12,373 bases of DNA, taken from assembly GCA_905207535.1 (NCBI GenBank), contig CAJLLX010000054.1, forward strand, positions 1-12,373, read 5' to 3'. The number at the start of each line of letters is the position of its first letter. Within the stretch, counting starts at the first letter, position 1. Positions 6,728 through 12,373 of the stretch are shown here, piece after piece. Below the pieces are notes generated by a model that saw nothing but the letters and a program-made list of their open reading frames with translations, was not told where the DNA came from and did not search any database. The position numbers and the translations under genes are program-made. This DNA is from an uncultured Muribaculaceae bacterium (GTDB lineage Bacteria > Bacteroidota > Bacteroidia > Bacteroidales > Muribaculaceae).

Positions 6728-8022
6728 GCCTCAGCCTCCTCCCCGGCGGCTTCGGCCAGCGCTTCCGGCTCGGCGACGGTAAATCCCACGCTGCGCAGGT
6801 CGTCCCAGTAGCCGGGATACGATTTGTTCACGCACTCCACTCCGTCGATCACTATGCCGGGCAGATACACCGCTATCGGGGCGAGCGCCATGGCTATGCG
6901 GTGGTCGCCGTGGGCGCTGAAGGGGGCGATCTCGGTCACCGGGCGCGAGCTGCCGTCCCATTCGAGGGCGTTGCCGCGCACACACTCCACGATGCGTCCC
7001 AGCTTGAGCATCTCGGCGCGGATCGCCTGCAGACGGTCGCACTCCTTGTCGGCTAAGGTGGAGAGGCCGGTGAATTTGAAGGGCACCCCTATCAGGCAGC
7101 AGGTCACTGCCAAGGCGGGGGCGAGGTCGGGATTCTCGCTGAGGTCGAGGTCGAGACGTCCGTACACCTCGGGCGACGGGCAGAGCTGCACTCCGCTCTC
7201 CACCTCCTCGGTGGAAGTGGTGACGCCGAGGCACTCGAAGTAGCCGGCGGCGCGGCGGTCGCCCTGGCGGCTCTCCTCCGTGATGTTGGTGAGGGTGATC
7301 CACCCTGCCGAGAGGGCCGACACCTCATACCAAAAGGCGGCGGCGCTCCAGTCGCCCTCCTCGGGCTGGTCGAAGGGGGTGTAGCTGCCATGTTCGATGC
7401 TGATTTTCAGCGGCTCGCGGTCGGCGGTCACTCCGCGCTGCTCCATCATGTAGAGGGTGAGCAGGATGTAGGGGAGCGACACCGGCTCCCCTTCCAGCCG
7501 CAGGGGCAGCCCCGCCTTCATATATGGAGCAGCCATGAGGATGGCGGAGATAAACTGCGATGAGATGGTGCTGTCCATCGTCCCCTCCCCGCCGAAAAGT
7601 TCCGAGCCTTTGACTAAGAGCGGTGCAAATCCCTCTTTGTCAAGGTATTCAATTGTAGCTCCGCACTGGCGCAGGGCATCCACGAGCGGCTGCATGGGGC
7701 GCTGGCAGAGGCGCTCACAGCCGGTGAGGCGCACCTCGGCGCCGGGCTGCGAGGCGAAAAAGGCGGTGAGGAACCGCAGTGCCGCTCCCGAGGCGCCGAG
7801 ATTCAGCTCGGGCACGCTCCCCTCTGCGGCTTCGCGCCACTGCTGCAGAGCGTTGGCTATCAGGCGAGTATCGTCGCACACCCCGGTCCAGGCGTCGGCG
7901 CTGTGGTACCGGCCGCCGAAGGCATCGAGCACCAGGGTGCGGGTGGCGATGCTCTTGGAGAGCGGCAGCGTCACTATCCCCTCCTCTATCATCTCCTCGG
8001 GCGGAAATATCCTGTATTTCAT
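6724..8022 (-). CDS. aroA: 3-phosphoshikimate 1-carboxyvinyltransferase (EPSP synthase)
   Basis: This enzyme joins phosphoenolpyruvate to shikimate-3-phosphate in the cytoplasm, the sixth step towards chorismate. The 432-residue length is normal. Recognised elements in order are LPLSKSIATRTLV (K23, S24, R28), LNLGASGAALRFLTAF (76-83 loop), ERLCQRPMQPLVDALR (R108), STISSQFISAILM (S155, Q156), ENPDLAPALAV (general base D299), DKECDRLQAIRAEM (E327, R330), HGDHRIAMAL (H374, R375) and VNKSYPGYWDDL (K400). The catalytic acids and bases are kept. In the phosphoenolpyruvate loop, E. coli N94 and T97 correspond to A77 and A80, and the canonical SxSNR is SIATR. The ATG at 8022 is chosen because the protein matches the family from there; the open frame up to 8145 overlaps the previous gene. 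It follows the aminotransferase by 22 bases and is coupled to the small membrane protein. Confidence 0.92.
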   Translation of the reverse strand: MKYRIFPPEEMIEEGIVTLPLSKSIATRTLVLDAFGGRYHSADAWTGVCDDTRLIANALQQWREAAEGSVPELNLGASGAALRFLTAFFASQPGAEVRLTGCERLCQRPMQPLVDALRQCGATIEYLDKEGFAPLLVKGSELFGGEGTMDSTISSQFISAILMAAPYMKAGLPLRLEGEPVSLPYILLTLYMMEQRGVTADREPLKISIEHGSYTPFDQPEEGDWSAAAFWYEVSALSAGWITLTNITEESRQGDRRAAGYFECLGVTTSTEEVESGVQLCPSPEVYGRLDLDLSENPDLAPALAVTCCLIGVPFKFTGLSTLADKECDRLQAIRAEMLKLGRIVECVRGNALEWDGSSRPVTEIAPFSAHGDHRIAMALAPIAVYLPGIVIDGVECVNKSYPGYWDDLRSVGFTVAEPEALAEAAGEEAEA

Positions 8023-8044
8023 ATCGTTATCGTCTGTCTTGCTG

Positions 8045-9238
8045 TTATTTTCCCTCCTCCACTTCGGCCAGTGCTTTCTCCAGCTTGTGGAGCGCCGCAA
8101 AGAGGCAGCTGCGGGGTGTGGCCACATTGACACGCATGAAGCCATGGCCCTGCGGACCGAACATCTCGCCGTCGTTGAGCGCCAGACCGGCGTGGTTCAC
8201 CACCAGATCCACCAGAGCGTCGTGGTTCATCCCCAGTCCGTTGAAATCCATCCACACCAGGAACGAGGCCTCGGGCCTTACCATGCGCAACTGGGGCAAC
8301 CGCTCGGCGATGTACTCTTCCATCGCCTTGATATTCCCCTCGATATACTCCAGCACTTCGCCGAGCCACGGCTCGCCGTTGGTGTAGGCGGCCTCGGTGC
8401 CGATGGTGGAGATCTGGGTGGGGGCGTTGAATTCGTTCACCTCAAGCCAGCCGAAGAACGGCTCGCGCACCTCGGGATTTTTCACCACGCACCATGAGCT
8501 CACCAGCCCGGGGATGTTGAAGGTCTTGCTCGGAGCGCCGAAGGTGATGGCCACAGCCTCCGAGTCGGGACCGCTGGCGGCGAAGGGGAAGTGCTGGCCG
8601 CCCCACAGCATCAGGTCGCCGTGTATCTCGTCGGACACCACCAATACGCCGTATTTGCGCGCCAGGCGCCCTACCTCGGCCAGCACCTCGCGGCTCCACT
8701 GCAGCCCGATGGGGTTGTGGGGGTTGCAGAGTATCATCAGGCGCGGATGCTCGGTGGCAAACACCCGCTCCAGCCCCTCGAGGTCCATCTCATAGTGGCC
8801 GTCGGCGTTGACTTTCAGCGGATTTGGCACTATGATGCGGCCGTTGCCCTCCACCACGATGCGGAAGGGGTGGTAGACCGGCGGCTGTATCACCACCTTG
8901 TCGCCCTTCTCGGTGAAAAAATTCACCGCATAGGCTATACCCTTCACCACACCAGGCACAAAGGTAAGCTCGTTGCGCCCTACCTTGAAGCCGTGGCGAC
9001 TGTCGAGCCAGTCGATAATAGAGCGCCAATAGCTTTCGCAGGGGCGCGAATAACCGTAGATGGGGTGGGCGATGCGCCGCTGCAGAGCCTCGGTGATCTC
9101 GGGACACACCCTGAAATCCATGTCGGCGATCCATAGCGGCGTGAGGTCGTCTTTGCCGAAAAGCGCCGGAAGGTCCTCGATTTTCGTACAGCCGCTGCCG
9201 TGGCGGTCGATCACCTCGTCGAAATCATATTTTTTCAT
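8045..9238 (-). CDS. MalY/PatB-type pyridoxal-phosphate aminotransferase, probable cystathionine/C-S beta-lyase
   Basis: A fold-type I PLP enzyme of 397 residues. Proteins of the MalY/PatB group mostly cleave C-S bonds of cystathionine or cysteine conjugates, releasing ammonia and pyruvate. Motifs seen are the N-terminal PLWIADMDF (typical of this group), IYGYSRP, FVPGVVKG, PPVYHPF, CNPHNPIG (N175 near the PLP ring), SDEIHGDL (D203 for the pyridine nitrogen), the Schiff-base lysine K238 in APSKTFNIPGL, and the carboxylate-binding arginine near R369 in GFMRVN. No signal peptide or membrane segment is present, so it is cytoplasmic. It starts 45 bases after queC and ends 22 bases before aroA. 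The substrate cannot be read from the sequence; methionine synthesis via cystathionine, or general cysteine desulfhydrase activity, are the main possibilities. Confidence 0.88.
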   Translation of the reverse strand: MKKYDFDEVIDRHGSGCTKIEDLPALFGKDDLTPLWIADMDFRVCPEITEALQRRIAHPIYGYSRPCESYWRSIIDWLDSRHGFKVGRNELTFVPGVVKGIAYAVNFFTEKGDKVVIQPPVYHPFRIVVEGNGRIIVPNPLKVNADGHYEMDLEGLERVFATEHPRLMILCNPHNPIGLQWSREVLAEVGRLARKYGVLVVSDEIHGDLMLWGGQHFPFAASGPDSEAVAITFGAPSKTFNIPGLVSSWCVVKNPEVREPFFGWLEVNEFNAPTQISTIGTEAAYTNGEPWLGEVLEYIEGNIKAMEEYIAERLPQLRMVRPEASFLVWMDFNGLGMNHDALVDLVVNHAGLALNDGEMFGPQGHGFMRVNVATPRSCLFAALHKLEKALAEVEEGK

Positions 9239-9283
9239 AATGCGATGGCGTTGAGGGGTATATATGCGTGGATAAGTTGGGAT

Positions 9284-10024
9284 TTAATCGTAGTCGGCGG
9301 GATTGAGCCCGGCGAAGGCGAGGGCCTCGTGGCGCTCGGTGCAGGTGCCGCAGGTGCCGCAATGGCGCTCCCCGCCGCGGTAGCACGAATAGGTGCGGCG
9401 GTAGTCGACGCCAAGCTCCACTCCCCGGCGGCAGATCTCCCCCTTGGTGAGCCCGGTGTAGGGGCAGAAGAGGGTGATGTCGTCGTAGGTGCCGGCTGAG
9501 ATGGCCGCTCCCATGGCCTCGACGAAAGCCGGGCGGCAGTCGGGATAGATGGCATGGTCGCCGCTGTGGTTGGCGAGCATTATCACTCCTAAATGCCGGC
9601 TCTCGGCCAGCCCGGCGGCCACGGCGAGCATGATGCCGTTGCGGAATGGCACCACGGTGGAGCGCATGTTTTGGTCGTCGTAATGCCCCGAGGGGATGGC
9701 GTCGGCTCCCTCGAGCAGCGAACTGCTGAAATATTCGCCCATAAAGCCCAGGGGGATCACCAGATGCTCTATCCCGAGGTTGTGGCAATGCCAGGCGGCG
9801 CACTCCGCCTCGCGGGCGTTGTGGTTGGCGCCGTAGACGAAGGTCACGGCCAGGGCTATCTCGGCGCGGTATTCGTAAAGCATGGTGGTGGAGTCCATGC
9901 CGCCCGACAGCACTATCAGCGCGCGTTTCCCTTTGGGATACTGCGCCAGTTCGCGGGCTACGAACACCGGCTCCTCGGGAGCGGGGAGGCACTCCCCGGC
10001 CATATGGTGATGCGTTATTTCCAT
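9284..10024 (-). CDS. queC: 7-cyano-7-deazaguanine synthase QueC
   Basis: QueC converts 7-carboxy-7-deazaguanine and ammonia to preQ0 using ATP, in the cytoplasmic queuosine pathway. The 246-residue protein has the PP-loop ATP site S40-G-G-M-D-S45 followed by TTMLY, then TFVYGANHNAREAE, and STVVPFRNGIMLAVAAGLAE, a region strongly conserved in QueC. Four zinc ligands lie near the C-terminus (C214, C222, C225, C228 in SCYRGGERHCGTCGTC). Most QueC proteins begin a few residues before the PP-loop. Here about 31 residues precede that core, including HHH at 5-7, with no internal Met closer to the core, so the extension appears real unless a GTG codon at residue 20 is used. The gene starts 26 bases after queF, whose product uses preQ0, so the pair is co-transcribed. 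Confidence 0.94.
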   Translation of the reverse strand: MEITHHHMAGECLPAPEEPVFVARELAQYPKGKRALIVLSGGMDSTTMLYEYRAEIALAVTFVYGANHNAREAECAAWHCHNLGIEHLVIPLGFMGEYFSSSLLEGADAIPSGHYDDQNMRSTVVPFRNGIMLAVAAGLAESRHLGVIMLANHSGDHAIYPDCRPAFVEAMGAAISAGTYDDITLFCPYTGLTKGEICRRGVELGVDYRRTYSCYRGGERHCGTCGTCTERHEALAFAGLNPADYD

Positions 10025-10050
10025 TTTTTCTTTTCTGTGTCGTTTAGCGG

Positions 10051-10524
10051 TCAGTCGGCGGCGCTCATCTCGGCCATCAGGCGCTCGCGGGCCATGGCTT
10101 CATGCTCCGGGTCGCCCCAGTTGGCAAAGGGGTGGATGGCGATGCCGCCGCGCGGGGTGAAGATACCCTTCACCTCTATGTAGCGGGGATCCATCAGCTT
10201 GCGCAGGTCCTTCATGATGATGTTCACGCAGTCTTCATGAAAGTCGCCGTGGTTGCGGAAGGAGAAGAGGTAGAGTTTCAGGCTCTTGCTCTCCACCATA
10301 TCGCGCCGCGGGATGTAGCGGATGATGATCTTGGCAAAGTCGGGCTGCCCGGTCTTGGGGCAGAGCGACGTGAACTCCGGGCAATGGAAGGTGACCAGAT
10401 ACTCGTTGTCCGGATGCTTGTTGACGAAGGTCTCCAGCACCTCGGGCGCGTAGTGGTCGGCATATCGGGTGTGACCCTCGCCCAGGAGGGTCACTCCGCT
10501 CAGTTCGCTTTCGCTGCGACTCAT
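10051..10524 (-). CDS. queF: NADPH-dependent 7-cyano-7-deazaguanine reductase QueF
   Basis: QueF reduces the nitrile of preQ0 to the aminomethyl group of preQ1, the base that Tgt inserts into tRNA for queuosine. At 157 residues it is the short unimodular type, as in Bacillus subtilis. The nucleophile C55 and the acid D62 are in FTSLCPKTGQPDFA, at the same numbers as in B. subtilis QueF. The family signature ExKSLKLYLFSFRNHGDFHED follows at about 78-98. The protein is cytoplasmic. It starts 6 bases after the dipeptidase stop and precedes queC by 26 bases, so there is no room for its own promoter or a preQ1 riboswitch. QueD, QueE and Tgt are not in the window. Confidence 0.95.
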   Translation of the reverse strand: MSRSESELSGVTLLGEGHTRYADHYAPEVLETFVNKHPDNEYLVTFHCPEFTSLCPKTGQPDFAKIIIRYIPRRDMVESKSLKLYLFSFRNHGDFHEDCVNIIMKDLRKLMDPRYIEVKGIFTPRGGIAIHPFANWGDPEHEAMARERLMAEMSAAD

Positions 10525-10530
10525 AATGTA

Positions 10531-12165
10531 TCAGTATTTAATGTCACGTACCTGCAGACGGTCGCCGGCATCCTCCACTATGCTGCGGAAGTAGCGCTCG
10601 TCGTAGCCGGGAAATTCGGGATATACCGGCATGCCGGTCTCGCTGCGGATAAACTGATGATTCTCATCGGTTTTCTTGCGGTTGCCGTCCATGAATTTCA
10701 CAAACAGATAGTCGCCCAGCTGCTTGTAGGCGGTGGTGGCGCGCTCGGCCCATATGTCGGCGAGGTCCTGGGTGAGCTGCATGGCGGTCTCGTCGTCGAA
10801 GGCGGGGATCTGCTCCAGAGCCACGGCCACATCCTGCTCTATGCCGCTCTCCAGCTCGCTCTGCACGCGGCGTATGTCGGGGATCATCAGCGAGTAGCGG
10901 TTGTAGGCCTGGTTGGCCACATAGTTGTTCACCCAGAAGTTGCTGTTCCAGTCGAGGGTGTTCACATCGCCGTGGGCCAGCTGCGCCGGGGCGCGCTTCA
11001 CCGAGCAGAACACCGGCAGATACACATTGGTGTTGGCGTCGTCGGTGCCGAACCACAGCAGTCCCCGCAGGTAGTGGGGCAGTTCGCTGCGGAGCTGGGC
11101 CACAAACGAGAATCCGGTTTGCTGAGTGGCGATGGCGCGCTCGTGGGTGTACTCCTTGCCGTCGACCTTGAAGGTCATCGGGCGCCAGCGGTAGGGCACC
11201 TTGTAGGGCCCGGCGCCTATGTCGTCGGTCATATTGTAGGGAGTATTCTCGAAGTGGTCGCGCATCATCCATTTCATGTCCGTGGCGGTGAGCAGGCTGT
11301 CGGGCTTCACCCACAGAGGCATCGGCTCACCCTCGGCGCGGTCGATCCACGGCAGGTAAGCGTCCATCCCTTTGGCAAACTTATTGAAATAGGCCCACAC
11401 ACGGGCGTCGCAGCCGCGCAGCGCGCCGAAGTCGGTCACTGCGTAGGCCTTCGAGAAGTCGAAATCCTCATCCTTCCCGTCGAAATAGCCCTGCGAACGG
11501 GCAAATTTTATCACATCCTTGCTGTAGATGGTCTCTTTGCTCTTGTCCTTCAGGGGGAAACGGTGGATACGGGGATGGTTGGCATGACCCGAGATCATCC
11601 CGTCGGGCACGCGGCGTGCCACCCACACTGCTCCCTTGTCGGTCTTCCCTTTGCCGATAAGTTCCATGATCCAGGCTTCATCGGGGTCGCCGATGGAGAA
11701 CGATTCGCCCGACGAGGCGTAGCCGTAGCGGTCCACAAGGTCGGTCATCACCTTTATAGCCTCGCGGGCCGTCTTGGCGCGCTGCAGGGTGATGTAAATC
11801 AGCGATCCGTAGTCTATCAGCCCGCTGCCGGCCAGCTCCTCGCGGCCGCCCCAGGTCGACTCGGCTATCACCAGGCCGTGCTCGTTCATATTGCCCACCG
11901 TGGCATAGGTGTGGGCCACCTCCTCGATCTCACCGAGCGGTTTGCCGGTGTCCCACTCCACCACCTTGCGCATCGTGCCGGGGGCATTGTAGGCGGCAGG
12001 CTGCGTGTAGAGCTCGCCGTAAAGGTTATGTGAATCTGCGGCATAAGTCACCATCACCGACCCGTCGGCGGTGGCCCCTTTGGCCGCTATAAGGCTTGTG
12101 CAGGCCCACGCCGACATCGCCGACGCCGTCGCCGCAAGCAGAGATACTATTACTTTTTTCATCAT
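10531..12165 (-). CDS. Secreted C69-family dipeptidase (PepD-like Ntn hydrolase)
   Basis: C69 (formerly U34) dipeptidases are N-terminal-nucleophile enzymes that use a Cys at the mature N-terminus to hydrolyse dipeptides. The 544-residue product begins MMKKVIVSLLAATASAMSAWA and continues CTSLIAAKGATADGS, the family's typical start (CTSxxxGKxATxDGS). The signal peptide therefore ends so that cleavage after A21 would expose C22 as the nucleophile. Other family regions seen are NMNEHGLVIAESTWGG, GSLIYITLQRAKTAREA, SFSIGDPDEAWIMELIG and ANHPRIHRFP. It should act in the periplasm or at the cell surface on peptides taken up as nutrients. Two ATG codons (12165 and 12162) are adjacent; the first is given but the second is equally possible. 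No Shine-Dalgarno is seen. It is the first gene of the likely operon and is followed by queF after 6 bases. Confidence 0.92.
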   Translation of the reverse strand: MMKKVIVSLLAATASAMSAWACTSLIAAKGATADGSVMVTYAADSHNLYGELYTQPAAYNAPGTMRKVVEWDTGKPLGEIEEVAHTYATVGNMNEHGLVIAESTWGGREELAGSGLIDYGSLIYITLQRAKTAREAIKVMTDLVDRYGYASSGESFSIGDPDEAWIMELIGKGKTDKGAVWVARRVPDGMISGHANHPRIHRFPLKDKSKETIYSKDVIKFARSQGYFDGKDEDFDFSKAYAVTDFGALRGCDARVWAYFNKFAKGMDAYLPWIDRAEGEPMPLWVKPDSLLTATDMKWMMRDHFENTPYNMTDDIGAGPYKVPYRWRPMTFKVDGKEYTHERAIATQQTGFSFVAQLRSELPHYLRGLLWFGTDDANTNVYLPVFCSVKRAPAQLAHGDVNTLDWNSNFWVNNYVANQAYNRYSLMIPDIRRVQSELESGIEQDVAVALEQIPAFDDETAMQLTQDLADIWAERATTAYKQLGDYLFVKFMDGNRKKTDENHQFIRSETGMPVYPEFPGYDERYFRSIVEDAGDRLQVRDIKY

Positions 12166-12223
12166 TTTATTGTGATCCGATTGTCTCGTTTTTTACTCTT
12201 TTAATGCGTCAATAAATCTTATC

Positions 12224-12243
12224 ATTTGCTTCAATCAGCAAAT
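12224..12243. promoter_or_regulatory. Dyad overlapping the promoter box of the dipeptidase operon
   Basis: ATTTGCT (12224-12230) and AGCAAAT (12237-12243) form 7-bp inverted arms with a 6-base spacer. The upstream arm overlaps the TAAATTTG box (12246-12239), where a bound repressor would block RNA polymerase. It could equally fold as a small hairpin at the 5' end of the transcript. The regulator is not identifiable from the window. Confidence 0.35.
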
Positions 12244-12246
12244 TTA
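12239..12246 (-). promoter_or_regulatory. Candidate -7 box for the dipeptidase-to-lysozyme operon
   Basis: TAAATTTG (12246-12239, minus strand) is an exact TAnnTTTG match, giving a leader of about 65-70 bases to the ATG at 12165. No TTG is found at the usual 19-21 base distance: that position falls inside a G-rich tract (12278-12255), and the nearest TTG is only 12 bases upstream. If this is the promoter, its -33 region is non-standard. Confidence 0.45.
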
Positions 12247-12254
12247 GTCATTTT

Positions 12255-12278
12255 CCCGCAATCCCCCCTCCCCCACCC
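12255..12278 (-). other. G-rich tract with G-quadruplex potential upstream of the -7 box
   Basis: On the minus strand the order is GGG, T, GGGGG, A, GGGGGG, ATTGC, GGG. Four runs of three or more G with loops of 1, 1 and 5 bases meet the usual G-quadruplex pattern. It lies on the non-template strand for the dipeptidase operon, just upstream of the -7 box and over the place where a -33 element would be. The motif is directly visible; folding and function are unproven. Confidence 0.5.
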
Positions 12279-12290
12279 TCTTAAAAATGC

Positions 12291-12343
12291 AAAAATCACC
12301 TCTCCGGCTCCGGCCCGCTTTGGGAATGTACCCCGCAGAGGTG
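12291..12343 (-). terminator. Terminator-like hairpin upstream of the dipeptidase operon
   Basis: On the minus strand CACCTCT (12343-12337) pairs with AGAGGTG (12303-12297), with a G+C-rich 33-base interior, followed by ATTTTT (12296-12291). It is placed to end transcription from a gene beyond the right edge of the window. The stem is only 7 bp with a long loop, so it is a modest candidate; small internal pairings such as GGC-CGGA-GCC could compact the interior. Confidence 0.35.
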
Positions 12344-12373
12344 TTGTCCCCAAGTTCTCGGATCTGGAAGTCC

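Noticed and set aside
8023..8145. Longer AroA start at 8145
   Set aside because: The added 41 residues are the aminotransferase C-terminus read in another frame, and the AroA fold begins at the ATG at 8022.
10525..10530. preQ1 riboswitch before queF
   Set aside because: Only 6 bases separate the dipeptidase stop from the queF start.
10102..12033. A 643-codon plus-strand open frame opposite queF and the dipeptidase gene
   Set aside because: It lies wholly antisense to two genes with clear family motifs, is rich in His, Val, Gly and Arg as expected from the complement of G+C-rich codons, and shows no recognisable domain.
12140..12165. Dipeptidase signal sequence as a lipoprotein signal because a Cys follows it
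   Set aside because: SAWAC lacks the usual Leu at -3 and small residue pattern of a lipobox, and the Cys is the family's catalytic residue.
12166..12190. TTGTGA-like half-site near the dipeptidase start as a Rex operator
   Set aside because: There is no TTCACAA partner at the required 4-base spacing.
1..12373. CRISPR arrays, tRNA or rRNA genes, insertion sequences, phage genes
   Set aside because: I saw no regularly spaced repeats, cloverleaf structures, transposase-like proteins or terminal inverted repeats with target duplications.

Overview
The window reads as a chromosomal segment from the Bacteroidota, most likely order Bacteroidales. The evidence is a PorU sortase of the type IX secretion system (T9SS), the Bacteroidota-type Rex regulator, a divergent AroA, mostly weak Shine-Dalgarno signals, and -7 promoter boxes of the TAnnTTTG type. 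G+C is clearly above 50 percent by eye, which is high for the group and would suit a Muribaculaceae- or Rikenellaceae-like gut lineage. The family assignment is inference. Every gene I can support lies on the minus strand, so transcription runs from high to low coordinates. There is no sign of phage, transposon, CRISPR array, rRNA or tRNA.

Block 1 (12373 to 4648). A 208-bp upstream region (12166-12373) holds a terminator-like hairpin, a G-rich tract with G-quadruplex potential, and a TAAATTTG box overlapped by a dyad. Behind it come eight closely packed genes: a secreted C69-family dipeptidase, queF, queC, a MalY/PatB-type aminotransferase, aroA, a small membrane-anchored protein with a CCGxHxxCEK motif, an ABC-3 family metal permease, and a membrane-anchored GH25 lysozyme. 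Gaps are 6, 26, 45, 22, -4, 47 and -4 bases, so they could form one operon. The two 4-base overlaps are start-stop couplings (aroA to the small protein, permease to lysozyme). The contents are mixed: peptide hydrolysis, preQ1 synthesis for queuosine, a PLP enzyme probably of sulfur amino acid metabolism, the shikimate pathway, metal transport and peptidoglycan cleavage.

Block 2 (4647 to 1). A 134-bp gap carries an imperfect duplication of the lysozyme 3' end and the leader of porU, the cell-surface sortase that finishes T9SS cargo. A good Bacteroidota promoter, whose -33 element overlaps the porU stop codon, then drives rex, the NADH/NAD-sensing repressor. A strong hairpin fills the gap between rex and the first 66 codons of a probable fumarylacetoacetate hydrolase (FAH) family protein, which runs off the window edge.

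Most of the window is housekeeping. The more distinctive points are the uncharacterised small Cys/His protein next to an orphan metal permease, the altered phosphoenolpyruvate-site loop of AroA, the duplicated lysozyme tail, and the 11-mer shared by the two promoter regions. I found nothing I would claim as a wholly new biological system. No stretch longer than 300 bases lacks a gene.
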